A model generated the notes under the pieces. The model made no database searches. It was not told the origin of the DNA and saw only the letters and a list, made by a program, of their open reading frames with translations. The position numbers and the translations under genes are program-made. DNA of 64,000 nt from Streptomyces sp. NBC_00223 (GTDB taxonomy: Bacteria; Actinomycetota; Actinomycetes; Streptomycetales; Streptomycetaceae), in assembly GCF_036199905.1 (NCBI RefSeq), contig NZ_CP108109.1, forward strand, positions 992,001 through 1,056,000. Reading direction: 5' to 3'. Shown in pieces: positions 31,529 through 40,142 of this stretch. The first letter of the stretch is position 1; every line of letters begins with the position of its first letter.

Positions 31529-33661
31529 TCACTGTTCGAGCCGGCTTCGCAGGTCCCGGACGTCGACCTTGCCGTTCGCGGTCAGCGGCAGGCGGTCGAC
31601 CGTCACGAAACGAGCCGGAATCATGTAGCCGGGCAGTCGTCCGTCGAGGTGGGCCCGCAGCTCCGCGCCGGTCGGCTCGGCGCCGGGCGCGGGCAGCAGG
31701 AAGGCCGCCAGGCCCTGGGCACGGCCGTCGCCGTGCGCGAGCACCACCGCCTCGGCGACGCCGGGATGGCTGCGCAGCTGCTCCTGGACCTCGCCGGGCT
31801 CCACCCGGTAGCCGCGGACCTTGATCTGGTGGTCCACACGTCCGAGGAACTCCAGTGAGCCGTCGGTCAGCCACCGGGCCCGGTCGCCCGTGCGATACAG
31901 CCGGGACCCGGGCGGGCCGTACGGGTCGGCGAGGAACCGTTGCCCGGTAAGGCGCGGCCGGCCCAGGTATCCGCGGGCGACTCCCGCCCCGCCGATGTGG
32001 ACCTCGCCGGGAACGCCGACCGGCACGGGCTCCAACTGCCCGGTGAGCACGTACATGGTCGTGTTGGGGATCGGGGCGCCGAGCGGCACCAGGGTTCTGG
32101 CGGGCACCCGGGTGAGCACGGATCCGGAGTTGCCGACGGTGATCTCGGTGGGGCCGTACTCCGTGGCGACGGCGGTCCCGTCGGGCCCGGCTGCCTCGAT
32201 CCAGCGGGCGGCGAGGTCAGCGGTGAAGGCGTCGCCGGCGGCGATCACCAGACCTGCCAGGCCGCCGGTCTCCTCGGGCGTCAGGTCCAGGCTCAGCAGG
32301 TCGAGCTGACCGGGTGTCATCTTCAGGAAGCTGTAGGGCGCGCCGGCGACGAGCCGTTCGCCGAGTTCGGCGGGGGGCAGCGGGTCCGGCAGCAGGTGGA
32401 CGGTCTGGCCGGCCAGCAGCGGGGTGAAGAGGTTGGGGATGCCGAGGTCGAAGGAGATCGAGGAGAACGCGGCGGATCCGCCGCTCCCCCGGCCGGCGTA
32501 GGCAGCCACCGTCCACAGCAGGTAGTTGGCCAGCCCCCGGTGCTCGACCATGACGCCCTTGGGGGTCCCGGTGGAGCCCGAGGTGAAGATGACGTAGGCG
32601 AGGCGGTCGAGGTCTGCGGACCGTACGGGCAGCGCGAGCGGGGTGGACGGCCGGGCGGCGATCTCCTCCCGGTGCCCGTCGACCAGGACGGGCCGCAGGC
32701 CGGTCACCCCGTCGAGCAGCGGCAGCCGGGCGGTGTCGGTGATCACCACGGTGCAGTCGGAAGACTCGGCCATCAGGCGAAGCCGCTCCGGAGGCAGGTC
32801 GGGGTCGAGCGGGAGGCAGGCCGCGCCGGACTGCCACACACCGAGGAAGGCCGGCAGCAGGTCCGGACCGCGGCGCAGGCAGACCCCGACCAGGTCATCC
32901 GGTCCGGCGCCGAGGGCAGCCAGGTGATGGGCGAGCCGACCGGCGCGTTCGTCGAGCTGCCGGAAGGTCAGGCCGCCGGGGTCGCAGCGGACCGCGGGAG
33001 CGTCGGGGGTGCGCGCGGCCTGGGCGCGGATCAGCCGGTCGACGCTCTCCGGCCCGCGGGGGGCGTCGGTTCCGCGGGCCCAGGTACGCAGCACGAGTTG
33101 GCGTTCGGCGGCAGGCAGCGGGGCGGCGAGCGCGTCACCGTCGGGGCCGGCCGCCATGGCTTCCAGCACCAGGCGGTACATGGCGCCGAGGGTGGCGAAC
33201 CGCTCGGCGGTGATCGCCCCGGCGGCCGCGGCCAACCGCAGCCCGGCGCCGACCGGTGCGGCATGCAACCCGTACCCGCCGGCGTCACCGCCGCCGGCGC
33301 CGAACAGGATCGTGTCGGCGCGCCGTGCACCGGGACCGGGGCGAACGGGGTCGGCCGAGCGGAGAGCCTTGGAGGTGCTCCGGACCAGCTCGCACCACGT
33401 CGCGGCCGTTGCCATGGGGACGGCCACGGCGGGACCGCCGCCGGGCGGGATGGCACGGGTGCAGGTCCCGGTGTCCTCGGTCAGGGCGGTCAGTACCTTG
33501 ACGTGCGCCGCGAGAAGCAGGTCGTAGCGGGTCGCGTCGGCAGCGTCAGCCAGGGCGCCGAGGCCCTCGACCAGGTCGTCGAGGGGGACGGCTGCGCCGC
33601 GGGGCCCGTCGGCGGCGGTGTCCGGCTGCCAGGCGGTGGGCAGGGTCAGGAAAACGGTCAC
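31529..33661 (-). CDS. Stand-alone NRPS adenylation protein with C-lobe stump
   Basis: Protein of 710 aa: residues 1 to about 230 resemble the C-terminal lobe of a condensation domain with no HHxxxDG half (RYDLLLAAHVKVLTALT, LGAMYRLVLEAMAAG), followed by a complete A domain (IFTSGSTGTPKGVM, EYGPTEIT, YRTGDRARW, GRVDHQIKVRGYR, A10 NGKVD) that stops at the C-terminus with no carrier. The hand-read pocket is D405-L-P-K-I-A-E-V-G plus Lys, close to published asparagine codes (DLTKLGEVGK). Ribosome site AGGAGG precedes GTG 33661. It is the obvious candidate to load A-less carriers of the 8.6-kb NRPS in trans, with an asparagine-type unit. Confidence 0.9.
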   Translation of the reverse strand: MTVFLTLPTAWQPDTAADGPRGAAVPLDDLVEGLGALADAADATRYDLLLAAHVKVLTALTEDTGTCTRAIPPGGGPAVAVPMATAATWCELVRSTSKALRSADPVRPGPGARRADTILFGAGGGDAGGYGLHAAPVGAGLRLAAAAGAITAERFATLGAMYRLVLEAMAAGPDGDALAAPLPAAERQLVLRTWARGTDAPRGPESVDRLIRAQAARTPDAPAVRCDPGGLTFRQLDERAGRLAHHLAALGAGPDDLVGVCLRRGPDLLPAFLGVWQSGAACLPLDPDLPPERLRLMAESSDCTVVITDTARLPLLDGVTGLRPVLVDGHREEIAARPSTPLALPVRSADLDRLAYVIFTSGSTGTPKGVMVEHRGLANYLLWTVAAYAGRGSGGSAAFSSISFDLGIPNLFTPLLAGQTVHLLPDPLPPAELGERLVAGAPYSFLKMTPGQLDLLSLDLTPEETGGLAGLVIAAGDAFTADLAARWIEAAGPDGTAVATEYGPTEITVGNSGSVLTRVPARTLVPLGAPIPNTTMYVLTGQLEPVPVGVPGEVHIGGAGVARGYLGRPRLTGQRFLADPYGPPGSRLYRTGDRARWLTDGSLEFLGRVDHQIKVRGYRVEPGEVQEQLRSHPGVAEAVVLAHGDGRAQGLAAFLLPAPGAEPTGAELRAHLDGRLPGYMIPARFVTVDRLPLTANGKVDVRDLRSRLEQ

Positions 33662-33707
33662 AGCGGTCCCTCCTGGTGGTCGCAGGGCGGCGTCGGTACG
33701 AATGCGG

Positions 33708-35600
33708 CTATGGGCGGGCTGCGCTCGCCGGTACTGACGGTTCGGCACCGGGGCGGGGGCCGGGGAGCGCGTGCGCGGCAATCGCGTCGGCGTCGCGGAC
33801 GAAGTCGCCCCACGGACCGGGCCGCCCGAAGCCGACCTGGGTGAACCAGCGGGTGTTCTCGGTGGGCACGCCGATGACGTACAGGCCGGCGTCGATACGC
33901 CCGGTGCGGTCGACCGGGTGGAACGGGCTGGGGGTGACGGCCACCCCGCCGGTGCGGAAGGTCTGGTCGGCGTCCCGGTTGACGAACTCGGTCCACACGC
34001 CGCGGGCACGCAGGTTGCGGGTGAGTGCCGCCGGATCGCGCTCCAGGTGCGGCACGGGGACCCGCGCGTCGATCACGTGATCGACGCGTCCGAGCGAGCC
34101 GGCCACCTGCGGCGAGGAGACGGTGAAGCAGCCGAGCCCGGGGTCGGCCGCGACGCGCACCCCCGGTCCGACGACCCGGAGCACTCCGGCGTCCATCAGG
34201 GCGAGCGCCTGCCGCAGCCGCACCGGCGGCGGGCCGGCGACCAGCAGACTGCTGATCGGCACGAAGGACCCGAGGAAGGCATCGCGGTGCGAGGCCGGGT
34301 GGAGTCCGCCGAAGTCGACGCACTCGCGCACCACCCATCGCGTGTCGCGGACCACGTCGAGGGCTGCCATCAACGGCGAGTCGACGTTTCCACGCTCCGC
34401 CTCACGGACGCTGGCGCGCAATATCGCGGCGAGCGCCCGGGCGAACGCGGCGGGGTCGGCGAAGCCTTGTCCATCGAACGGGCGCGCCATGACGTGCAGG
34501 TCGATCCGCGGGAGACAGCTGCCGTGCCGGGCGGCCAGCGCGGCGATGTCGGGAAGGACGTCGGCGCCGGCCGCTTCGGCGGTGAACGCCTCGGCGACCG
34601 CGGCGCCTCGGGTGCGGCGCAGTCCGCAGGCTTCGTAGGCGAGTTCGATCTCGGCGGTCAGCCAGGGCAGGACGTCGGCGGTGAAGTCGAGGACCCGCCC
34701 GGCCGCGTGCCGGCGCACCCGGTCCGGGGTGAACAGGACGGGCCGGAACGGCTGCCCGGCAGACCTGTGGTTGTCGCCCTTGGCGAGCAGCGGCAGACCG
34801 CTGCGGGAACCGGCTGCCACGACGGGTTCCCGGCCGCTCGGCCGATAGCGCAGGCTGCCGTCGGCCCTGCGGCTGAACCGGCCGCCGCGGCCGACGGTGA
34901 GAGCGGCCATCACGTCGTAGAACGAGAGGCCGAGGCCGAGGACGCCGACGGACGCACCGGGCGGGATGCCGTCAAGGCGCATCTCGGCGGGCGAGTCACC
35001 GCGGGTCCAGCTCAGCCCGGGACGGTCGACGGCGAAGGCCAGCAGGTCGCGTTCCGTGCCGTCGGCGGGCGGGGGCGCTGCGTGACCGGTCGCCAGGACG
35101 ACCCGGTCCGCGTCGAGGCGGCGCCCCCCGCGCAGGGTGAGGCGGTAACCGCCGTCGACAGGTTCGAGGTCGGTGACAGCGGTGCGCAGGCGCTCCAGCC
35201 CGGCCCTGGTGGGCAGTCCGGCCTCGATCGCGTCGAGGGCGAAGCGCAGGTAGCGGCCGTAGGTGCCGCGCGGTGCGTAGCCCTGCGGACCCGGGTGGCC
35301 GGGAGGCCCGGCCGGCCCGGACCACCACCGGTCGAAGGAGGGTCCGGCGCCCGCCCGGGCAGGCCCGTCGTCGGGCGGCCCGGAGAACGCGGAGATCAGG
35401 CCGACCGGGGTGTTCATCACAAACCACTCCGGCTGGTCGGTGCGGTAGATCCGGCCGCACCCGACTTCCACTTCGTCGATGAGGTACAGCTCGACCGGTG
35501 GTCCTGCGGGGTGGGCGCCGAGCCGGGCCGCGAGCCTCTCGATGACGCCGAGGCCGCGCGGGCCGCCACCGACGACGGCTACGCGCCAGGGTCGCGGCAT
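33708..35600 (-). CDS. FAD/NAD(P)-binding oxidoreductase (NAD_binding_9 type)
   Basis: Large flavoprotein of 630 aa. The N-terminal dinucleotide fold reads VAVVGGGPRGLGVIERLAA, followed by GCGRIYRTDQPEWFVMNTP and a second site around ADRVVLATGHAAPP, then GVLGLGLSFYDVMAAL, the layout of FAD-NAD(P)-binding proteins found beside actinomycete NRPS genes. No membrane segment or signal peptide is seen. The ATG at 35600 has GGAGG upstream; GTG 35633 is an alternative start. It lies 46 bp before the A-domain gene in the same operon. Reaction unknown: N- or C-hydroxylation or dehydrogenation of a building block are both possible. Confidence 0.75.
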   Translation of the reverse strand: MPRPWRVAVVGGGPRGLGVIERLAARLGAHPAGPPVELYLIDEVEVGCGRIYRTDQPEWFVMNTPVGLISAFSGPPDDGPARAGAGPSFDRWWSGPAGPPGHPGPQGYAPRGTYGRYLRFALDAIEAGLPTRAGLERLRTAVTDLEPVDGGYRLTLRGGRRLDADRVVLATGHAAPPPADGTERDLLAFAVDRPGLSWTRGDSPAEMRLDGIPPGASVGVLGLGLSFYDVMAALTVGRGGRFSRRADGSLRYRPSGREPVVAAGSRSGLPLLAKGDNHRSAGQPFRPVLFTPDRVRRHAAGRVLDFTADVLPWLTAEIELAYEACGLRRTRGAAVAEAFTAEAAGADVLPDIAALAARHGSCLPRIDLHVMARPFDGQGFADPAAFARALAAILRASVREAERGNVDSPLMAALDVVRDTRWVVRECVDFGGLHPASHRDAFLGSFVPISSLLVAGPPPVRLRQALALMDAGVLRVVGPGVRVAADPGLGCFTVSSPQVAGSLGRVDHVIDARVPVPHLERDPAALTRNLRARGVWTEFVNRDADQTFRTGGVAVTPSPFHPVDRTGRIDAGLYVIGVPTENTRWFTQVGFGRPGPWGDFVRDADAIAAHALPGPRPGAEPSVPASAARP

Positions 35601-35642
35601 GGTGGTCCCCTCCCGGGGGCAGTGGTCGGACACGGGTGCTTC

Positions 35643-36563
35643 TCAGGCGTGGCAGGTGAGCGGTCGGCCGCCGTTGTAGACGACCATGTCGCGGTACGCG
35701 GCGGCGGTGTCGATCCGCGCGCCCGGGCCGGCGCCGTCGAGTTCGGCGTAGGCGCGGTGCAGGTTGCCGACGATCCGTTCGACATCGAGGAGTTCGCGGT
35801 AGTCGCCGAGGTCGGTCTCGAGCGCCGCTTCCAGCGGTCCGAGTCCGGCGTCGCGGGCTTCGCGGGCGGTTTTCTGCACGAAGTGCAGGTAGCCCAGGGC
35901 CTCGTCGATCACCTCGGGTCCGCAGACCGGCCCGTGACCGGGGACGATGGTGCGCGCGCCGAGCGGGCGCACCACCTGCTCCAGCACCTCGATCGCGCCG
36001 CTGAGCGACCCCGCGAGCACGAACGGTGCGCCGCCCTTGAAGAGCAGGTCGCCCGCGAAGAGCACGGAGCGGTCCGGGAGGTGCAGGACGGAATCGTTGG
36101 TGGTGTGCGCGGGCCGGCCGACGTGCGTGATGTCGCAGCGCAGCTCGTCCGACCAGAGGGTGACGCCGTCCCGGTACGTGAGGAAGGGCGGGGCAGGGGT
36201 GAACGCGCCGTACTCGATCTCGGTCCACATACCGCGGTTGCGCGGCTCGCCGAAGGCCAGCACTTCCTCGCGGGTGCGTTCGTGGCCGACCACGGTGGCT
36301 CCGGGGACGAGGTGGTTGCCGAAGGTGTGGTCGGCGTGGTGGTGCGTGTTGACGAGGGTGCGGACCGGGCTGCGGGTGACCTCGCCGATCGCGTCCAGGA
36401 AGGCGTGTGTGCGGGCCTCGGTGGCGCAGGTGTCGATGGCGGTGACGCCCTGGCGGCCGGTCAGGAAGCCGGCGTTGTTGAGGAACCAGCTCCCGTCCGG
36501 CTGGATGTAGGCGTAGACGCCGTCGTCCACCTCGACGGTGCGGGGGGCGCTGCTGCGGCTCAC
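35643..36563 (-). CDS. MBL-fold metallo-hydrolase
   Basis: Metallo-beta-lactamase-fold protein of 306 aa with the zinc motif THHHADHTFGN (HxHxDH), a downstream HVGRPAHTTND, VLFAGDLLF (bridging Asp) and VPGHGPV (terminal His), so the complete ligand set is present. Start GTG 36563 overlaps the stop of the upstream cyclodeaminase-like gene by 4 nt; the longer frame runs through that gene. No signal peptide, so cytoplasmic. As both thioesterases in this cluster are catalytically odd, this hydrolase might take part in release or hydrolysis of a carrier-bound intermediate; that is speculation. A resistance or detoxifying hydrolase is equally possible. Confidence 0.82.
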   Translation of the reverse strand: MSRSSAPRTVEVDDGVYAYIQPDGSWFLNNAGFLTGRQGVTAIDTCATEARTHAFLDAIGEVTRSPVRTLVNTHHHADHTFGNHLVPGATVVGHERTREEVLAFGEPRNRGMWTEIEYGAFTPAPPFLTYRDGVTLWSDELRCDITHVGRPAHTTNDSVLHLPDRSVLFAGDLLFKGGAPFVLAGSLSGAIEVLEQVVRPLGARTIVPGHGPVCGPEVIDEALGYLHFVQKTAREARDAGLGPLEAALETDLGDYRELLDVERIVGNLHRAYAELDGAGPGARIDTAAAYRDMVVYNGGRPLTCHA

Positions 36564-37561
36564 CGGGCGCCGCCGAACAGGGCCGGGACGGGCACGCTGC
36601 CCTTCGTGGACGGGAACCCGGACAGCTCGGTGCCCAGCCCCTCCGCGCGGGCGCGCCGGTGGGCGTACGCAGCGACCGCAACGTCCTGCAGCGGGGAGCC
36701 CACGGACTTGAACAGGGTGCGGGCCGGTGGCGGGGTGTCGGAGGTCCGGCCGCACAGCTCGGCGAGGGTGATCACCCGCTCGCGGTCCAGGGTCCCGGCC
36801 CGGAGCGCGGCGACGGCATCACCGGATTCCTCCAGGGCCTGCAGCCGGTCGACGACCACGAGTCCGGGTGTTGCCCACACGCCGGTGTCCAGTTCGCGCT
36901 CCTCGGGCAGGGTGGAACCGGTGGAGCTGATGTGGACGCGGGCGGGAAGCCGGTCCGCGAAGAACGCCGGCCCGTTGCCGGCGGTGTTGGTGGCGACCAG
37001 GACCAGGTCGGCGTCAGCGACCGCCTCGGCCGCGTCCGCGACCGGGTCGATCCGCATGCCGAGCCGTTCGCTCAGCTCCCGGGCGAAGCCCTCGCGACGC
37101 TCGGCACGCGGGCTGTGCACCCGGATCCGCTCCACGTCCAGCAGTCCGCTGATGACGGTGGCCTGCATGCGGGCCTCGGCGCCGGAGCCGATCACACCGA
37201 TCCGCCGGGCGTGCGGCGCCAGTTTCGCCGCGGCCAGACAGGCGGTGGACGCAGTGCGCAGCACCGTCAGGTAGTTGCCGTCGACCGCGGCGAGGAACTC
37301 GCCGGTCACGATGTCGAACAGGTTCACCTGGAACCTGACCACGCCGTCGACCAGGTGGAACTCCTTGTAGCCGACCACACCCAGGCCCGGCAGGGCCGCT
37401 GCCATCAGCCGCAGCCAGCCGCCCTCGAAGCGCAGGTTGACCCGCTCGGTGATCTCCGTACGGCCGGCCCATTCCTCCCGGTAGGCGGACTCCAGGGCAT
37501 CGAGCGCGCCCTGCACGTCGACCGTCCGGCGGACGTCCTGGTCAGTGAGAATGATCGTCAT
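36560..37561 (-). CDS. Ornithine cyclodeaminase/mu-crystallin-family protein
   Basis: Second member of this family in the cluster, 333 aa. The NAD loop is RIGVIGSGAEARMQATVI, with LTVLRTASTACLAAAKLA before it and LVATNTAGNGPAF, then HISSTGS, after it. It lacks the SbnB-specific PRASSVIVLN stretch seen in the paralogue at 21442-22449, so it is nearer to general ornithine cyclodeaminase-like or imine-reductase-like members. The start is ATG 37561. Its stop overlaps the MBL gene. Likely roles are amino-acid cyclodeamination to a proline-type acid, or reduction of a cyclic imine; substrate unknown. Confidence 0.8.
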   Translation of the reverse strand: MTIILTDQDVRRTVDVQGALDALESAYREEWAGRTEITERVNLRFEGGWLRLMAAALPGLGVVGYKEFHLVDGVVRFQVNLFDIVTGEFLAAVDGNYLTVLRTASTACLAAAKLAPHARRIGVIGSGAEARMQATVISGLLDVERIRVHSPRAERREGFARELSERLGMRIDPVADAAEAVADADLVLVATNTAGNGPAFFADRLPARVHISSTGSTLPEERELDTGVWATPGLVVVDRLQALEESGDAVAALRAGTLDRERVITLAELCGRTSDTPPPARTLFKSVGSPLQDVAVAAYAHRRARAEGLGTELSGFPSTKGSVPVPALFGGAR

Positions 37562-37607
37562 CCGTCTGTCTTCCTTCCACGGGCGGGCGCACGGCCTGTC
37601 CGCGTCG

Positions 37608-38390
37608 TCATCGAGGTCCCCCGCAGTCCCGACTCGGCTCGCCGCCCAGAAGATCCGCGAGGAGGTACGAGGACTCGTCCAGCACGAAATGGCTGGTCGG
37701 GTACATGTACAGCGAAAATGACCGACTGGTCTCCCAGCGCCAGGCCGCTATCGCCTCGTAGCTCACGTTGAGGTCGTGCAGGCCGCCGACCACGACGATC
37801 GGCACGTCCAGCGGTGGTCCGGGTACGTAGCCGGTACGCTCGATCAGCCGGTAGTCGGCCCGCAGCACCGGCTCGAACATCTCCATCAGGTCGGGATCGC
37901 CGAGCACTTCCGGCGCGACCCCGCCGAACTCCGCGACTTTCGCGAACAACTCGTCGCGGGGCAGCAGGTGGAACGGCGAGGCGACGGAGCGGACCGAGGG
38001 TGCCTCGATCCCGGAGACGGCCAGCAGCTCGGGCCGCGGTCCGCCGGTCTCGCGGAGTCGGCGGGCCAGCTCGAACGCCACCACACTGCCGGAGCAGTGC
38101 CCGAACAGGACGAAACGGTCGCGCATCAGCGGCGCCAGCACACTGCACAGCGTGTCCAGCAGCTCGGGCATGTCCTCGATCGGCGGCTCGTCGAGCCGGT
38201 TCTCCCGAGCGGGGAAGCGTACGGCGCACAATTCGACACTGGCCGGCAGCCGGTCGGCCCAGCCGGTGAAAACCGAGGCGCCGGCCCCGATGTGGGGGAA
38301 GCAGATCACGCGCACTTCCGGTGTGGCGACCGGCCGAGGCCGGACCACCCACTTGCGGTTGACCAGCGCCCCTCTCACGGCCTCCTCCAT
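37608..38390 (-). CDS. Type II thioesterase with Cys nucleophile
   Basis: Alpha/beta-hydrolase of the stand-alone thioesterase II (GrsT/TycF) family, 260 aa. Family stretches are CFPHIGAGASVF, AVRFPARENRL, VLFGHCSGSVVAFELARRL, VVVGGLHDLNV and YPTSHFVLDE. The nucleophile elbow is G-H-C-S-G where the family has G-H-S-M-G, so Cys99 replaces the catalytic Ser (TGC codon confirmed on the minus strand); Asp and His are in place. Cys nucleophiles are known from a few NRPS release thioesterases such as those of obafluorin and sulfazecin. The start is unclear: ATG 38390 (used) or GTG 38423, neither with a good ribosome site. It could edit stalled carriers or release the product. Confidence 0.88.
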   Translation of the reverse strand: MEEAVRGALVNRKWVVRPRPVATPEVRVICFPHIGAGASVFTGWADRLPASVELCAVRFPARENRLDEPPIEDMPELLDTLCSVLAPLMRDRFVLFGHCSGSVVAFELARRLRETGGPRPELLAVSGIEAPSVRSVASPFHLLPRDELFAKVAEFGGVAPEVLGDPDLMEMFEPVLRADYRLIERTGYVPGPPLDVPIVVVGGLHDLNVSYEAIAAWRWETSRSFSLYMYPTSHFVLDESSYLLADLLGGEPSRDCGGPR

Positions 38391-38785
38391 GCGGACGGGG
38401 TGTATCCGTCGGTGCACCGGCACCCGGCGAACTGCGTCACGACGGCATGCACGCCATGGCCGGTGAACGGCGCCACCACCCCGGCCGACCGGCCTGCGCC
38501 CTTTATTCCACGGAAGTCTTTGCAGACCTCCTCGAGCGGGCTGACGGGTAGTTCCCTGCTCTCACCCATTACCGGGTACTGCGCGTGACGGGCGGGTCCC
38601 CGGCGTCCCAAGGCAGTGCCCACCGAATGGCCGGGAACGGTTGTCCCAGGAGTTCTCGAAAAGTTCGTGGACGTTACCACGAACATTTCGCCGTCCTCGA
38701 TGGCCTCCCCCTGCAGGTGCTCCGCCTCGTGACGGTTGATGCAGCGAGGTATCGGACCTTCCGGGATCCGCTGCGCGTTCTTCAC
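38375..38785 (-). CDS. Unrecognised small protein between PCP-TE and TEII
   Basis: Open frame of 136 aa starting GTG 38785, which overlaps the PCP-TE stop (GTGA), and ending 15 nt inside the TEII gene. This tight coupling at both ends argues that it is translated. I recognise no family. The first third (INRHEAEHLQGEAIEDGEMF) has normal high-GC codon use, the rest is Gly/Thr/Arg-rich and less convincing. If it is not real, this is a roughly 390-bp non-coding gap inside the operon. Confidence 0.35.
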   Translation of the reverse strand: MKNAQRIPEGPIPRCINRHEAEHLQGEAIEDGEMFVVTSTNFSRTPGTTVPGHSVGTALGRRGPARHAQYPVMGESRELPVSPLEEVCKDFRGIKGAGRSAGVVAPFTGHGVHAVVTQFAGCRCTDGYTPSAWRRP

Positions 38786-39825
38786 TTCACCAACTCCGAC
38801 TTCATGACATCGGTCACTCCAGGATCAGCCACCAGCGGGCCGAACCAGTCGAGGCCGTAGTCGAACCGGTGCGCCCGGACATCGGACGCCAAGCGGCTCC
38901 AGGCAAGTCCGGCCGAGCCAGCGTCCCGCTCGTCGGCGAGGAGCACCAAAGGACCGTCATGGGCCGTCGGCCGGTAACGGCTCAGCGCCCAGTCCAGGCC
39001 CGCTGCGATCCGCTGCAGGCGGGACAGATCCCCCGGGGTCGTGTCGTCGTCGTACCAGCCTGCCTCGCGCAGCAGCGCCAGTACCCGCTCGCCCTCCTCG
39101 TCGCCGGCCAGACCGAACCGGGCCACGACCAGCGCCAGCCGCCGGTCCAGCGCATCGTCGAACTTCACGGGCTCGGCTGGCAAAGCAGGTGGCTTCACCA
39201 GCATCAGCCGGGCTACCTCGTGCCCGAGCCGCCGCAGCCACCGAGCCAGCTCAAAGGCCAGCACCGCCCCCGAGCCGACTCCTGCCAGGAGATACGGGCC
39301 CCGCGGCTGAACCTCCAGCAGGGCACCAAGCAGATCCTCGGCGAGGTCCGGAATGGTCGCCGACCATGGCATTACCCCCGAATTGCTCCGCAGCGACAGC
39401 CCGTACACCGCACGTCCGTTGCCCCAGGTCCGCGCGGCCTCACGCTCCGCCTCGACGTATTGCTCAGACAACACGACGAACAACGGTTCCGCAGTCCCGT
39501 CCACGGCCAGCGGCACCACCGGACCGTTGCCGGGGTCGCCGCCGCTTGCGGCCCGCAACACCCGCGGCACCGGCGCCCGGACATCCGGAACGCCGAGGGT
39601 CAGGCTCTCGGCGAGTCGTGCAGGCGAAGAGTTCCGGAACACCGCCGAACTGCGCACCGGAATTCCGCGCCTCCGTGCGGCAATAACGACGTCGATCACC
39701 CTCAGCGAATCCCCGCCGTGATCGAAGAAGTCGTCGTACGGCTGGACAGGGACCCCGAGGACACCCTTCCAGATGTCGCAGAGTTCCTTCTCGATCTCCC
39801 GATACGATCTGTTCTCTCCAGTCAC
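38782..39825 (-). CDS. PCP-thioesterase didomain, TE lacks catalytic Ser
   Basis: Stand-alone T-TE protein of 347 aa. The carrier has Ser40 in DDFFDHGGDSLRV. The C-terminal half follows type I TE domains (RGPYLLAGVGSGAVLAFELA, TIPDLAEDLLGALLEVQPRG), but at the nucleophile elbow, where GxSxGG is expected, it reads G182-V-G184-S-G, so the Ser position is Gly (GGC). The C-terminal catalytic His (normally in a GDHxxL context) is also not seen near HRFDYGLDWFGPLV. The TE is therefore probably non-hydrolytic. Start GTG 39825; first gene of the long minus-strand arm. The carrier may hold a unit loaded by the stand-alone A domain. Confidence 0.85.
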   Translation of the reverse strand: MTGENRSYREIEKELCDIWKGVLGVPVQPYDDFFDHGGDSLRVIDVVIAARRRGIPVRSSAVFRNSSPARLAESLTLGVPDVRAPVPRVLRAASGGDPGNGPVVPLAVDGTAEPLFVVLSEQYVEAEREAARTWGNGRAVYGLSLRSNSGVMPWSATIPDLAEDLLGALLEVQPRGPYLLAGVGSGAVLAFELARWLRRLGHEVARLMLVKPPALPAEPVKFDDALDRRLALVVARFGLAGDEEGERVLALLREAGWYDDDTTPGDLSRLQRIAAGLDWALSRYRPTAHDGPLVLLADERDAGSAGLAWSRLASDVRAHRFDYGLDWFGPLVADPGVTDVMKSELVK

Positions 39826-40142
39826 CTCATGGAGAGTACGAGTTGCGGTGTACCGTCATCGGCAATTCTACGGGCAACTGAAGGGCAATCCGCTGCCCGC
39901 GTACCGCCCGCCCGCCGGTTGGTCGCGGACGTGAACGTCTACCGGCAGTACCACTTCGGACGAGCAACGGGGAATTCGCTGGTCAGCCTGGGTCGGGCAG
40001 TTGGGTGGGCGGTCGAGGGCTGTGGTGATGTGGCCAGTCCAGGGCCAGCGCCGGGCAGGCGGAGGACTCGCCGGCGGCCGGTGGTCACGAGTTGTCCGGT
40101 CATGGTGAACAGGCGGAGCCTCAGGCGGGGGTGTGTCATGAA
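39826..40142. other. Gap between cluster and ISL3 element
   Basis: These 317 bp must hold the promoter of the minus-strand arm. The first 100 bp are A+T-richer than the surroundings, but I see no clear -35/-10 pair. The part nearest the insertion sequence contains a transposase-like remnant, listed separately. Confidence 0.4.
39939..40139 (-). pseudogene. Possible transposase C-terminal remnant
   Basis: A 66-codon minus-strand frame contains LRLRLFTMTGQLVTTGRRR then VLRLP, which resembles the C-terminal tail of IS1380/IS4-type transposases. It is cut by the ISL3 element on its upstream side and loses similarity after residue 30. Low confidence: it may be chance. Confidence 0.3.
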
